Shown in pieces: positions 40,664-50,116 of a stretch of 64,000 nucleotides of DNA; within the stretch, counting starts at the first letter, position 1; every line of letters begins with the position of its first letter. The translations under genes were made by a program, and so were the position numbers. Source of the DNA: Halomonas sp. MCCC 1A13316 (GTDB lineage: Bacteria; Pseudomonadota; Gammaproteobacteria; Pseudomonadales; Halomonadaceae); contig NZ_CP053382.1 in NCBI RefSeq assembly GCF_014931605.1, positions 1-64,000 on the forward strand. Reading direction: 5' to 3'. The notes beneath the pieces were generated by a model. That model made no database searches. It saw only the letters and a list, made by a program, of their open reading frames with translations, and had not been told where the DNA came from.

Positions 40664-40781
40664 AAGCGCGAGGTGAAGAAGCGCGCCGTACGAGAACACA
40701 GCATGGGCACACACATCTAGTTTGAACTTTAGTCGAGTCGACCATGGGCTGGCTTGCAACCTTCGGTGCGGCAGATTAGCT

Positions 40782-40802
40782 TGTATGTTGTATGATGTAT
40801 TA
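40782..40802. promoter_or_regulatory. Candidate regulator operator 2 (three heptads)
   Basis: TGTATGT, TGTATGA and TGTATTA in tandem, 83 bases before the kdgD GTG. The last heptad merges into TATTATAAA, a good -10 candidate, so a bound regulator would block or position RNA polymerase. It shares TGTATGA-TGTAT with operator 1. Confidence 0.55.
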
Positions 40803-40884
40803 TAAAACAACACCGCTATCGCTCTCTTCGAGCCGTCTGGCTTCTGGGCGGAAGCGGTGAAGAATCTACCAAGAGGAACGATTC

Positions 40885-41802
40885 GTGGAGTTTTCCAGAG
40901 CCGCCGTGATGAGAGCCGTAGGCGATGGGTTGCTGTCCTTTCCCATCACCGATTTCGATACTGATGGCCGCTTCGATGCCGACAGTTACCGTCGTCGCCT
41001 GGAGTGGTTCGTCAGCTATGACATTTCCGCCGTCTTCGTGGCAGGCGGCACGGGTGAATTCTTCAACCTGTCTCTCGATGAGTACCGGGACGTCGTGCGT
41101 GTGGCCGTCGAGACCGTTGGCGGCAAGCTGCCCGTGATCGCCAGCGCCGGCCTGAGCGTGGCGAGCGGCAAGGCTTTTGCCGAGGCTGCCGATGACGCGG
41201 GGGCCGACGGCATTCTGCTGATGCCGCCTTACCTGACCGAGTGCCCGCAGCAAGGGCTGGTCGAATACGCTCGACAGATCTGCGATGCGACGCCGCTGAA
41301 CGTCATTTACTACAACCGCGGCAACGGTGTGCTTGGGGCCGACGCGGTGCAGCGGCTGGCAGACGCCTGTCCGAATCTGATTGGCCTGAAGGATGGCAAG
41401 GGCGATATTCAGTTGCTCAACAAGATCGTCAAGACGGTGGGCGACCGACTGGTCTACGTGGGGGGCGTACCCACCGCGGAGATTTTTGCCGAGGCCTACC
41501 TTTCCATCGGGGTGAACACCTATTCATCGGCCGTGTTCAATTTCGTGCCGGACATGGCAGTGAAGTTCTACCGTGAACTCCGCTCTGGCAATGCCGATGT
41601 CGTAAAACGAATCACCAATGAATTCTTCATTCCTTTCGTTGACCTCAGGGATCGAAAAGCAGGATACGCCGTCAGCCTGATCAAGGCCGGGGCGGAAATC
41701 ATCGGCCGACCGGCCGGGAATGTCAGGGCACCTTTGGTAATGCCCACGTTGGAGGAGCGAAATCAGCTGGAAAAACTCATAGGCCTCGCTCAGCAGCCGT
41801 GA
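40885..41802 (+). CDS. kdgD: 5-dehydro-4-deoxyglucarate dehydratase
   Basis: DapA-family aldolase-fold dehydratase, 305 residues, starting at GTG 40885 with AGAGGA seven bases upstream. It makes 2,5-dioxopentanoate (2-oxoglutarate semialdehyde) from 5-keto-4-deoxyglucarate with loss of water and CO2. GDGLLSFPITDFDTDGRFD is the family start, AGGTGEFFNL the substrate loop, YYNRGNGV holds the catalytic Tyr, and the Schiff-base lysine is near residue 169 in GLKDGKGD. It links both dehydratase branches of the island to the final aldehyde dehydrogenase. Confidence 0.95.
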   Translation: MEFSRAAVMRAVGDGLLSFPITDFDTDGRFDADSYRRRLEWFVSYDISAVFVAGGTGEFFNLSLDEYRDVVRVAVETVGGKLPVIASAGLSVASGKAFAEAADDAGADGILLMPPYLTECPQQGLVEYARQICDATPLNVIYYNRGNGVLGADAVQRLADACPNLIGLKDGKGDIQLLNKIVKTVGDRLVYVGGVPTAEIFAEAYLSIGVNTYSSAVFNFVPDMAVKFYRELRSGNADVVKRITNEFFIPFVDLRDRKAGYAVSLIKAGAEIIGRPAGNVRAPLVMPTLEERNQLEKLIGLAQQP

Positions 41803-41861
41803 TGCCAAGTCAACTAACTTTATGACCCCATCCCAACAGAAAAACAATCGAGGAGTACGTC

Positions 41862-42857
41862 ATGAAAACAATATCAATCAAGCACAAGAAGCTCTGCGCC
41901 GTTGCCGCATCCGCCGCCGTGATGCTGCTGTCGCTACCGGCCCAGGCCGAGGATTGGCGCGGCTGGAACATTCACCCGCCGGGTTATCCCAATAGCGAGG
42001 CGCTCGAGTCGTTCGCCGAGAGCGTGACGGAGAGGACCGAGGGGCGTCTGACGTTGCAGGTCTACAACAATGGCGTGCTCGGCGACCAACCGGACGCGAT
42101 CGAACAGACCCGTAACGGTGCGCTGGACTTCGCCAACTTCAATATGGGCCCGATGGGTCCCATCGTGAATGAAACCAACGTGCTCTCGCTGCCCTTCATC
42201 TTCAGCAGCATCGATCACATGCATGAGGTGATGGACGGCGAGATCGGCCAGCAGTTCGCCGATGCCCTGGCGGAGAAGAACCTGGTCGCCCTCTCCTGGT
42301 TCGACTCGGGCGCTCGCAGCCTCTACAACACCGAACGCCCCATTCACACGCCTGACGACGTGCAGGGCCTGAAGGTCCGGGTCATGAACAACGACCTCTA
42401 CGTCGAGATGATCGAGGCCCTCGGAGGCAATGCCACCCCGATGGCTTACGGCGAGGTCTACCAGGCGCTCAAGACCGGCGTACTCGACGGCGCGGAGAAC
42501 AACTATCCCTCGTTCGAATCCAGCAACCACTACGAGGCTGTCGATTACTACTCTCTCACCGAGCATCTGATCATCCCCGAGTGCCTGTGCATCGCCAAGG
42601 CAAGCTGGGAAGCGTTGTCGCCCGAGGATCAGGAGATCGTGCGCGAGGAGGCCATCAAGGCGTCCGAGCTGCAGCGTGAGCTGTGGGTCGAGGGCTCCCA
42701 GGAGAGCCGGCAGATCGTGCTCGATGCCGGCATCGAAATCAACGAAGTGGAGGACAAGGCACCCTTCCAGGAGAAGATGGAACCCGTCTATGCGGCCTTC
42801 ATCGAGGAGAACCCTGACCTCGAGAGCCTGATCGACGCCATCCGGAACTCGAACTGA
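41862..42857 (+). CDS. dctP: TRAP transporter substrate-binding protein, DctP family
   Basis: Periplasmic binding protein, 331 residues, with signal peptide (cleavage after LSLPAQA, near residue 29). The DctP fold shows ESVTERTEGRLTLQVYNNGVLGD, SLYNTERPIHTPDDVQGLKVRV (arginine for carboxylate binding) and MAYGEVYQALKTGVLDGAENN. Ligand is probably an aldarate or uronate, by context. AGGAG six bases upstream. A GC-rich hairpin separates it from dctQ. Confidence 0.93.
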   Translation: MKTISIKHKKLCAVAASAAVMLLSLPAQAEDWRGWNIHPPGYPNSEALESFAESVTERTEGRLTLQVYNNGVLGDQPDAIEQTRNGALDFANFNMGPMGPIVNETNVLSLPFIFSSIDHMHEVMDGEIGQQFADALAEKNLVALSWFDSGARSLYNTERPIHTPDDVQGLKVRVMNNDLYVEMIEALGGNATPMAYGEVYQALKTGVLDGAENNYPSFESSNHYEAVDYYSLTEHLIIPECLCIAKASWEALSPEDQEIVREEAIKASELQRELWVEGSQESRQIVLDAGIEINEVEDKAPFQEKMEPVYAAFIEENPDLESLIDAIRNSN

Positions 42858-42872
42858 GCTTCGCCGTGACGT

Positions 42873-42903
42873 CCCCCCTCGGCGTCAGGCGCGTCGAGGG
42901 GGA
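42873..42903 (+). other. Hairpin between dctP and dctQ
   Basis: CCCCCTCG (42874-42881) pairs with CGAGGGGG (42895-42902), immediately before the dctQ Shine-Dalgarno AAGGAGG. No T-tract follows. It probably protects the dctP message or dampens dctQM expression, giving excess binding protein. Confidence 0.5.
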
Positions 42904-42917
42904 AGGAGGCTTACGCC

Positions 42918-43457
42918 ATGAGAACTTACGCTGACCATGAGGCCGCCGTGAACCCACCCCAGCTGCGAGAACGGGTAAGCCGAATACTGGACGCTATCTC
43001 CAATCTCTGCCTGGCGGTGGCGGGCGTACTGCTGGTCTTTCTTATCGCCATCTTCGGCTGGCTGGTGTTCGGCCGCTACGTGCTGAACAACACGCCGACC
43101 TGGGTGGAGCAAGCTTCCCTGCTGCTCGTGGTCTACATCACCTGCCTGGGGGCGGCATCGGGCGTCAGAGGAAATACTCACTTGAGCATCGATTTCGTAC
43201 GCGAGGGAATGCCCGAGCCCTTCAGGACGATCTTTCGCTACATCGCCGATCTGTTCATCGTGACCTTCGGTGCCTTCATGGCGTTCCAAGGCTGGGGCCT
43301 GGTCATGACCAACCTCGAACGGGCGATCCCCATGATCGGCCTCTCCGAGAGCTGGCGTGCCGCGCCACTGGTGATCTGCGGTGGGCTGATCATGCTGTTT
43401 GCCGTGGCCAATATGGTGTCGCGACTCTCCGGCAACGACTCTGACGAGGGCAACTGA
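42918..43457 (+). CDS. dctQ: TRAP transporter small permease, DctQ family
   Basis: 179 residues with four predicted membrane helices (about 28-50, 62-80, 100-122, 140-165). FGRYVLNNTPTWVEQASLLLVVYI carries the DctQ motif with the conserved W-x-E-E-like segment. Subunit of the DctPQM sodium-driven importer. AAGGAGG lies eight bases before the ATG; two bases separate it from dctM. Confidence 0.9.
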   Translation: MRTYADHEAAVNPPQLRERVSRILDAISNLCLAVAGVLLVFLIAIFGWLVFGRYVLNNTPTWVEQASLLLVVYITCLGAASGVRGNTHLSIDFVREGMPEPFRTIFRYIADLFIVTFGAFMAFQGWGLVMTNLERAIPMIGLSESWRAAPLVICGGLIMLFAVANMVSRLSGNDSDEGN

Positions 43458-43459
43458 CC

Positions 43460-44740
43460 ATGGGCCTTGCCATTCTGTTCGGTATCTTCTTTCTCGGCCT
43501 GCTGGCAGGCGCGCCCGTCGCCTTCGCCGTGGGGCTGGCCGCCGTCGCGACCTTTCTCTACGAGGGGCTGCCGCTGTTCGTCGCTTTTCAGCGCATCCTG
43601 TCGGGCATCTCGGTCTTCTCCCTGCTGGCCATTCCGTTCTTCATCTTTGCCGGCGAACTGATGCTGCACGGCGGCATTTCCACCCGCCTGGTGCGTCTGG
43701 CGTCGGCTGCGGTAGGCAAGGTGCGGGGCGGCCTGGGCATCGTCAACGTCACCTCCTCGATGCTCTTCGGCGGCATCTCGGGTTCCGCCGTGGCCGATAC
43801 GTCGGCGCTCGGTTCGATCCTCGTGCCGGTCATGAAGGAGAAGGGCTACGACGCCGATTACGCGGTCAACGTCACGGTGACCTCGTCGGTCGCCGGGGTG
43901 GTGATTCCGCCGAGTCACAACATGATTCTCTATGCCGTGGCGGCAGGCGGCGGTATTTCGGTCACGCAGCTGTTCATCGCCGGCATCGTACCGGGAATCC
44001 TGATGTGTCTGACCCTGGCCGTGGCGGCCTACCTGGTGGCGGTGAAGCGCGGCTACAAGGGCGAGACCTTTCCCGGCTGGAATGCGCTGGTCATCAGCCT
44101 TGCCGCGGCCCTGCCGGGCCTGATGACCGCGGTAATCATCGTCGGCGGGGTGCTGTCGGGCGTCCTCACCGTGACCGAATCCGGGGCCTTCGGCGCCATC
44201 TACGCCATCGTGGTCACTGCGCTGGTCTACCGTGAGCTGCGCTGGGCCTCGTTCAAGGCCGCGGTGCTGCAGTCGGTCAGGACCACGGCACTGGTCATGA
44301 TCCTGGTCGGCTGCGCCTCGGCGTTCTCCTATCTGCTGGCGCTCTACAATGTGCCGCAGCTGCTGACCGAAGTGCTGATGTCGCTGTCCGACAACCCCAT
44401 CGTTATCTTCCTGTTGCTCAACCTGCTGCTGCTGGGGCTCGGCATGATCATGGACATGGCGGCGCTGATCCTGATCTGCACGCCGATTTTCCTGCCGGTG
44501 GCCATGCAGTTCGGCATGGATCCGATCCAGTTCGGCATCATCATGATGATGAATCTGGGGCTCGGCTTGTGCACCCCGCCGGTGGGGGCCTGCCTGTTCG
44601 TCGGATGCGTGATCGGCAAGATCAAGATCGAGCAGGCCGTGCGTACCATCTGGCCATTCTACCTGGCGCTGTTCGTCGCCCTGATGCTGGTGACCTATGT
44701 GCCGGCCGTCTCGCTGTCGCTGCCTGCGCTGTTCCGCTGA
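43460..44740 (+). CDS. dctM: TRAP transporter large permease, DctM family
   Basis: 426 residues, about 12 membrane helices. GAPVAFAVGLAAVATFLYEG, FIFAGELMLHGGIS, SSMLFGGISGSAVADTSALG and PPSHNMILYAVAAGG are the DctM signatures for sodium and substrate handling, with MMNLGLGLCTPPVGACLFV near the C-terminus. Completes the importer of the island. Confidence 0.95.
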   Translation: MGLAILFGIFFLGLLAGAPVAFAVGLAAVATFLYEGLPLFVAFQRILSGISVFSLLAIPFFIFAGELMLHGGISTRLVRLASAAVGKVRGGLGIVNVTSSMLFGGISGSAVADTSALGSILVPVMKEKGYDADYAVNVTVTSSVAGVVIPPSHNMILYAVAAGGGISVTQLFIAGIVPGILMCLTLAVAAYLVAVKRGYKGETFPGWNALVISLAAALPGLMTAVIIVGGVLSGVLTVTESGAFGAIYAIVVTALVYRELRWASFKAAVLQSVRTTALVMILVGCASAFSYLLALYNVPQLLTEVLMSLSDNPIVIFLLLNLLLLGLGMIMDMAALILICTPIFLPVAMQFGMDPIQFGIIMMMNLGLGLCTPPVGACLFVGCVIGKIKIEQAVRTIWPFYLALFVALMLVTYVPAVSLSLPALFR

Positions 44741-44776
44741 GCACCTGACGACCGAACCGTAAAACGGACTCAACGT

Positions 44777-45913
44777 ATGAAGATTGCAGCCGTACATACT
44801 CATATCCTCGACCATGCGCTGGAGACCGCGTTCGAAAGCGCCTCCATGCACTTCACCCGGCGACAGCACTGCCTTGTCGAGGTCGTCTGCGACGACGGCA
44901 CTACGGGCTGGGGTGAATGCCTGGGGCCTGCCAAGCTCAACGCCGCCGTCGTGCAGGCCTACGCCGCCGCCCTGGTCGGCCAGGATCCGCTGCAGACCGA
45001 AAAAATCTGGCTCGACCTCTATAACCGGCTGCGCGACCAGGGCCAGCGCGGCCTGACCGTCACCGCGCTGAGCGGCATCGACATCGCCCTGTGGGACATC
45101 AAGGGTAAGCACTTCGGCGTGCCGGTCTCGATCTTGCTCGGCGGACGCTTCCGCGCCAGCGTGCGGGCCTACGCCACCGGCTCCTTTCGCCGTGAAGGCG
45201 TGGATCGCGTCGAGGACATCGCGCGTGAAGTGGCGGGGTACCGCCGCGAAGGCTTCCATGCGGTGAAGATCAAGATCGGCTTCGACGTCGAGGAGGACCT
45301 GCGCGTGATCGAGGCGGTGCGCGAGGCGATCGGTCCCGAGCTGCGCCTGATGATCGACGCCAACCACGGCTACGATTATCTGGAAGCCGTTGAAGTGGGG
45401 CGGCGAGCGGCGCAGTTCGGCATCGACTGGTTCGAGGAGCCGGTGCTGCCCGAGCACGTCTCGGCCTACCGCGCGGTGCGCGCCGACCAGCCGATCCCCG
45501 TCGCTGGGGGCGAGACATGGCACGGCCGCTATGCCATGCAGGAGCCGCTCGCCACCCGCGCCGTGGACATCCTCCAGCCCGACATCTGCGGTGTCGGTGG
45601 CTTCAGCGAGATTCGCCGCGTGGCCGATATGGCGGCGCTGCACGGCGTTCGCCTGGTACCGCACGTGTGGGGTACCGCCGTATGCCTGGCCGCCAGCTTG
45701 CAGTTCATGGCGGCGTTGCCGCCCAATCCGCCGCGGCGCAGCCCGATCGAGCCGATTCTCGAGTTCGACCGCACCGTCAACCCTTTCCGCCAAGCGGTAG
45801 TGACCACGCCCATCGAGCACGACCGGGGCGTAGTGACGATTCCCGATGGGCCCGGGCTCGGCATCGAGATCGACCGCGAGGCGCTCAGCCGCTTCGCCCT
45901 CAAGGAGGTATGA
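44777..45913 (+). CDS. gci: D-galactarolactone cycloisomerase
   Basis: Enolase-superfamily enzyme, 378 residues, the same length as Agrobacterium Gci, which I recall in close alignment (FESASMHFTRR, WGECLGPAK, RDQGQRGLTVTALSGIDIALWD, GGETWHGRY, DILQPDICG). Gci opens galactaro-1,4-lactone to 3-deoxy-2-keto-hexarate. Catalytic KIK is in HAVKIKIGF near residue 164, metal ligands in LMIDANHGYD, WFEEPV and AGGE, and the His in PHVWGTAV. It belongs with udh and gli in the oxidative galacturonate route. Confidence 0.9.
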   Translation: MKIAAVHTHILDHALETAFESASMHFTRRQHCLVEVVCDDGTTGWGECLGPAKLNAAVVQAYAAALVGQDPLQTEKIWLDLYNRLRDQGQRGLTVTALSGIDIALWDIKGKHFGVPVSILLGGRFRASVRAYATGSFRREGVDRVEDIAREVAGYRREGFHAVKIKIGFDVEEDLRVIEAVREAIGPELRLMIDANHGYDYLEAVEVGRRAAQFGIDWFEEPVLPEHVSAYRAVRADQPIPVAGGETWHGRYAMQEPLATRAVDILQPDICGVGGFSEIRRVADMAALHGVRLVPHVWGTAVCLAASLQFMAALPPNPPRRSPIEPILEFDRTVNPFRQAVVTTPIEHDRGVVTIPDGPGLGIEIDREALSRFALKEV

Positions 45914-45917
45914 CGAC

Positions 45918-46781
45918 GTGACAGCGATACCTGCCAATTCCCGGCCGCTGGAAGGGCCGGCGCCGCGGCTCGGGACACCGCCGGGCGCCACCGACTGCCA
46001 CATTCACCTCTACCTGCCCGGCTTCGAGGCCCAGCCCGGCGGGCCCGGCATCGCCGAGCTGGCGACGCCGGAGGATTATGCCAGCGTGCAGGCGCGCCTG
46101 GGGCTGGAGCGGGTGGTGGTCACCCAGCCGAACGCCTATCAGCTCGACAACGGCGCCCTGCTCGAGGCGCTGACCCAACTGGGCACGACGTCCGCCCGCG
46201 GTGTGGCGGCGGTGTCACCGCAAACCTCTGGCGAAGCGTTGCGCGCCTGGCACGAGAAGGGCGTGCGCGGGGCGCGGATCATGAACCTGCCCGGGGGTGC
46301 GGTGACGCATGCCAGCATGCTCGAGGTCGAACGCCGGATTCGCCCGCTGGGCTGGCATCTGATGGTTCAGTTCAACGGCCAGCAGCTGGACGATTATCTC
46401 GAAGGCCTGCAGCGTATCGAGGGCGAGTACATCATCGACCACATCGGCAAATTCATGCCGCCGGTGGCGGCAGACGATCGCCGCGTCGACGACATCCTGC
46501 GGCTGCTTGACCGCGGCAATGCCTGGTTCAAAATCTGCGCCGGCTACGAGGCGAGCGTGACCGGCGGGCCGCGCTACGAGGACGTGGGCGCGATCGCCCG
46601 CCGGGTCATCGCCCATGCCCCCGAGCGGGTGATCTGGGGCTCGAACTGGCCTCACGTCGGCGTGCCTCGCGAGCAGTACCCGGATGATGCCGAACAGCTC
46701 GACGTGTTGCTCGAGTGGGCCGGTCCCGAGGACCGCCGTCGCATCCTGGTCGACAACCCCGCCGCCCTGTACGGCTTCTGA
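45918..46781 (+). CDS. gli: D-galactarolactone isomerase
   Basis: Amidohydrolase_2 family, 287 residues from GTG 45918 with AAGGAGG ten bases upstream. ATDCHIHLYLPGF is the metal-binding start. Further motifs are IIDHIGKFMPP, FKICAGYEAS and RVIWGSNWPHVGVP. It matches Agrobacterium Gli, which converts galactaro-1,5-lactone (the Udh product) to the 1,4-lactone used by Gci. It starts five bases after gci. Confidence 0.88.
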   Translation: MTAIPANSRPLEGPAPRLGTPPGATDCHIHLYLPGFEAQPGGPGIAELATPEDYASVQARLGLERVVVTQPNAYQLDNGALLEALTQLGTTSARGVAAVSPQTSGEALRAWHEKGVRGARIMNLPGGAVTHASMLEVERRIRPLGWHLMVQFNGQQLDDYLEGLQRIEGEYIIDHIGKFMPPVAADDRRVDDILRLLDRGNAWFKICAGYEASVTGGPRYEDVGAIARRVIAHAPERVIWGSNWPHVGVPREQYPDDAEQLDVLLEWAGPEDRRRILVDNPAALYGF

Positions 46782-46809
46782 CTCTCATACCCGCTCGAAG
46801 GAGGAACGC

Positions 46810-47607
46810 ATGATCGATCGTCTGTTGGTAACCGGGGCCGCCGGCGGCATGGGCCGCATCATCCGGCCCCACCTGTCGCAGCTGGCCCGCACGGTGCGCT
46901 TGTCGGACATCGCCGACCTCGGCGAGGCGGCCGACAATGAGGAGCTCATGCCGTGCGACCTCGCCGATGCCGAAGCCGTCGATGCGCTTGTCCAGAATTG
47001 CGACGCCATCGTGCACCTGGGCGGCGTCTCGGTGGAAAAACCCTGGGCGAGCCTGCTGCAGGCCAACATCGTGGGTACCTACAATCTGTATGAGGCGTTG
47101 CGTCGGCATGGCAAGCCGCGGGTGATCTTCGCCAGCTCCAACCACACCACCGGATACTACGAGCGCACGCAGCGGATCGATGCCGACGTGCCGCGTCGGC
47201 CCGACTCGCTCTACGGCGTGACCAAGTGCTTCGGTGAGGACCTGGCGTGTCTGTATCATGACAAGTTCGGCGTCGAGACCCTCAGCGTGCGCATCGGCTG
47301 GTGCCACCCCAAGCCGACCGATACGCGCAAGATGGCGATCTGGTTGAGCGCCGAGGACTTCGTCGCACTGGTGCAGCGCGCCATCGTCACGCCGCGCCTG
47401 GCCTATACCGTGGTTTACGGCTTCTCGAACAACGCCGAACGCTGGTGGGACAACAGTAAGGCCACCTTCCTCGGCTGGGTGCCGAAGGACAGCTCGGAGC
47501 CTTGGCGCGAAGAGATGGAAGCGCTCGATGCCGATCTCGACCCCAAGGATCCGGCGGTCATCTACCAGGGCGGGCCGTTTGCCACCTCCGGGCACCCCGA
47601 CGACTGA
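46810..47607 (+). CDS. udh: Uronate dehydrogenase
   Basis: NAD-dependent SDR enzyme, 265 residues, the same length as Agrobacterium Udh. It oxidises D-galacturonate or D-glucuronate to the 1,5-aldarolactone. LLVTGAAGGMGRIIRPHL is the NAD motif. FASSNHTTGYYERTQRI and SLYGVTKCFGEDLA hold the catalytic Ser, Tyr and Lys, and RIGWCHPKPTDTRKMAIWLS is characteristic. GGAGG precedes the ATG by six bases. Confidence 0.92.
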   Translation: MIDRLLVTGAAGGMGRIIRPHLSQLARTVRLSDIADLGEAADNEELMPCDLADAEAVDALVQNCDAIVHLGGVSVEKPWASLLQANIVGTYNLYEALRRHGKPRVIFASSNHTTGYYERTQRIDADVPRRPDSLYGVTKCFGEDLACLYHDKFGVETLSVRIGWCHPKPTDTRKMAIWLSAEDFVALVQRAIVTPRLAYTVVYGFSNNAERWWDNSKATFLGWVPKDSSEPWREEMEALDADLDPKDPAVIYQGGPFATSGHPDD

Positions 47608-47655
47608 CGACGATCCGGTGGCGAGATACTTCTCAACGACGGCGACCCATGACCG

Positions 47656-48423
47656 ATGGATGGCGATATGACGGGCAAGTGCATTCTCAAGGCTGACTCG
47701 AAGCCGCTGAAAATTCAAAAGCTTTTACGCCAGGGAAGCCTGTCCCTGCACGTCGCCGACCAGCTCGAGGCGCTGATCATCAATGGCAGTATCAGCGTGG
47801 GCGAAAAACTACCGACCGAGAACGGGCTGTGCGATGCCTTTGGTGTCAGCCGCACGGTGATCCGCGAGGCCATCACCCATCTCAAGTCGTTGGGGCTGGT
47901 CGAGACGCGCCGCGGCGTCGGCACCACCGTGCTGCGCTCGACCACCGTCGAGGCAATGCCGGCCGAGCGCATAAGTCCGACCACCGTCGAGGACATCCTC
48001 CATGTGCTCGAGCTTCGGCTCAATCTCGAGCCGGCGGCGGCGGCGCTGGCCGCCGAGCGGCATGACGACGAGGATCGTCGCATCCTCGAGGAGAAGCACG
48101 CCGCTTTCATCGCAGCGCGAGCGGCAAAGTCCCAGGCGCGTGAGGAGGATTACGGGTTTCACTATGCCATCGTCGCCGCCACCAAGAATCCCTTCTTCCA
48201 GGTCTTCTACGAACAGCTGAGCCAGAGCGTGATTCCCCGCGCCAAGCTGATGAGTATCGAAATCAACACTGCGGCCACGGACAAGTATCTCGCTCGAGTG
48301 GAGAAGGAGCATACCTACGTGCTCGAGGCGATCCTGGCCCGCGATCCCGAAGCGGCGCGCGAAATGATGTTCCAGCATCTCAACCGCGCGCGGACCATGT
48401 ACGCCAAATTCCAAGAAGCTTGA
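47656..48423 (+). CDS. FadR-type GntR family transcriptional regulator
   Basis: 255 residues; ATG 47668 is an alternative. The winged helix (about 25-95) has LHVADQLEALIINGSISVGEKLPTE and FGVSRTVIREAITHLKSLGLV. The FCD ligand domain (about 110-250) keeps the metal-binding His residues in DYGFHYAIVAAT and the late HLNRARTMY. It sits inside the catabolic operon and is the natural sensor of an aldarate or uronate intermediate. The TGTATGA repeats at 39046 and 40782 are candidate targets. Confidence 0.9.
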   Translation: MDGDMTGKCILKADSKPLKIQKLLRQGSLSLHVADQLEALIINGSISVGEKLPTENGLCDAFGVSRTVIREAITHLKSLGLVETRRGVGTTVLRSTTVEAMPAERISPTTVEDILHVLELRLNLEPAAAALAAERHDDEDRRILEEKHAAFIAARAAKSQAREEDYGFHYAIVAATKNPFFQVFYEQLSQSVIPRAKLMSIEINTAATDKYLARVEKEHTYVLEAILARDPEAAREMMFQHLNRARTMYAKFQEA

Positions 48424-48507
48424 AGAGCACCAAGAAGCCTGAAAAGTACCAGGAAGCCCGAACTCACGGCTCTCCTGGCGACGCGACACCGGAGAATAGG
48501 AGCCATC

Positions 48508-50085
48508 ATGACTCTGCAAGGCAAGATGCTGATCGGCCAGGCGGCCGTCAGCGGCAGTTCCAAGCCCATCAACGGCGTCAATCCCGCCACCGGCGAGACT
48601 CTCGAGCCCACCTACGCGGGCGGTGGCAAGGCCGAGGTCGAGCGCGCCTGTGAGCTCGCCGAAGCGGCGTTTGTCAGCTATCGCGAGACGTCGCTCGAAG
48701 AGCGCGCAACGTTTCTCGAGACGGTCGCCAGCGAGATCGAGGCCATCGGTGACGAACTCATCGAGCGCGCCATCGCCGAGACCGGCCTGCCCCGGGCGCG
48801 CCTGGAGGGCGAGCGCGGCCGCACCTGCGGCCAGCTGCGCCTGTTTGCCTCCGTGGTGCGCGCCGGCGAGTGGCTCGACGTGCGCCTCGATCCGGCCCTG
48901 CCGGAGCGTCAGCCAATGCCGCGCGCCGACCTGCGCCAGCGCCATATCGGCCTGGGCCCGGTGGCGGTGTTCGGCGCCAGCAACTTCCCGCTGGCGTTCT
49001 CCGTGGCCGGCGGCGATACCGCCTCGGCACTCGCCGCTGGCTGCCCGGTGATCGTCAAGGGCCACTCCGCCCACCCCGGCACCTCGGAGCTGGTCGGCCG
49101 CGCCGTGCAGCGTGCGGTCGACAAGAGCGGCCTGCCCGAAGGCGTCTTCTCGCTGCTGTTCGGTTCGGGCAGTGAGATCGGCCAGGCGCTGGTCAGTGAT
49201 CCGCGCATTCAAGCCGTCGGCTTCACCGGCTCCCGCGGCGGCGGCACGGCGCTGATGAAGACGGCGCAAAGCCGCCCGCAGCCGATCCCGATCTACGCCG
49301 AGATGAGTTCGATCAACCCGGTATTCCTGCTGCCCGAGGCGCTGCGCGCCCGCGGCGCCCAGATCGCCGAGGGCTTCGTCGCCTCGCTCAACATGGGCGC
49401 CGGGCAGTTCTGCACCAATCCGGGCCTGGTCATCGCGGTCAAGGGCCCCGAGCTCTACGCCTTCGTCGAGGCGGCGGGCGGCGCCGTGAAACAGAGTGGC
49501 GCCCAGACCATGCTCACGCCGGGCATTCACGCGGCTTATGAGCAGGGCGTGGGCCGGCTTTCCGGCAATGGCAAGGTCAGGGAAGTGGCCCGCGGCCAGG
49601 CCGGCGAATCCGCCCACCCCTGCCGGGCGGGGCTCTACGTCACCGCCGCCGAGGCTTTCCTCGCGGAACCCGAGCTGCAGGAGGAAGTGTTCGGTTCCAC
49701 CTCGCTGGTGATCGAATGCACCGACCTGGAAGAAATGAAGCGCGTGACCGGCCGGCTCGAAGGCCAGCTCACCGCCACCCTGCAGATGGACGACGGCGAC
49801 CTGGACGCAGCCAAACAGCTGCTGCCGATCCTCGAACGCAAGGCGGGCCGGATACTCGCCAACGGCTGGCCCACCGGGGTTGAGGTATGCCACGCCATGG
49901 TCCACGGCGGGCCCTACCCGGCCACCTCCGACAGCCGCACCACCTCGGTGGGCAGCGCGGCGATCTATCGCTTCCTGCGCCCGGTGTGCTACCAGGCGCT
50001 GCCCGAGGGCCTGTTGCCCGAGCCGCTGCGTGACGGCAACCCCTGGGGTGTGTCACGCCTGGTGGATGGCAAGCGCGAGGCGTAG
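48508..50085 (+). CDS. 2,5-dioxovalerate (2-oxoglutarate semialdehyde) dehydrogenase
   Basis: Aldehyde dehydrogenase, 525 residues, of the KGSADH group that accompanies kdgD. It oxidises 2-oxoglutarate semialdehyde to 2-oxoglutarate, which enters the TCA cycle. [21 protein letters not shown] is the NADP fold, E265 ([10 protein letters not shown]) the general base and C302 (GQFCTNPG) the nucleophile. AGGAG is five bases upstream. Last gene of the operon, followed by a strong terminator. Confidence 0.93.
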   Translation: MTLQGKMLIGQAAVSGSSKPINGVNPATGETLEPTYAGGGKAEVERACELAEAAFVSYRETSLEERATFLETVASEIEAIGDELIERAIAETGLPRARLEGERGRTCGQLRLFASVVRAGEWLDVRLDPALPERQPMPRADLRQRHIGLGPVAVFGASNFPLAFSVAGGDTASALAAGCPVIVKGHSAHPGTSELVGRAVQRAVDKSGLPEGVFSLLFGSGSEIGQALVSDPRIQAVGFTGSRGGGTALMKTAQSRPQPIPIYAEMSSINPVFLLPEALRARGAQIAEGFVASLNMGAGQFCTNPGLVIAVKGPELYAFVEAAGGAVKQSGAQTMLTPGIHAAYEQGVGRLSGNGKVREVARGQAGESAHPCRAGLYVTAAEAFLAEPELQEEVFGSTSLVIECTDLEEMKRVTGRLEGQLTATLQMDDGDLDAAKQLLPILERKAGRILANGWPTGVEVCHAMVHGGPYPATSDSRTTSVGSAAIYRFLRPVCYQALPEGLLPEPLRDGNPWGVSRLVDGKREA

Positions 50086-50116
50086 GCAGTACCCCTGTAA
50101 GAAGTGCATCATTTTT

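Noticed and set aside
43238..46003. 921-codon bottom-strand frame across dctQ, dctM and gci
   Set aside because: It is a shadow of three well-supported genes, with low-complexity His/Gln/Asp/Arg-rich translation and no domain.
47809..49905. 698-codon bottom-strand frame under the regulator and aldehyde dehydrogenase
   Set aside because: Antisense shadow; the top-strand genes have full domain and active-site support.
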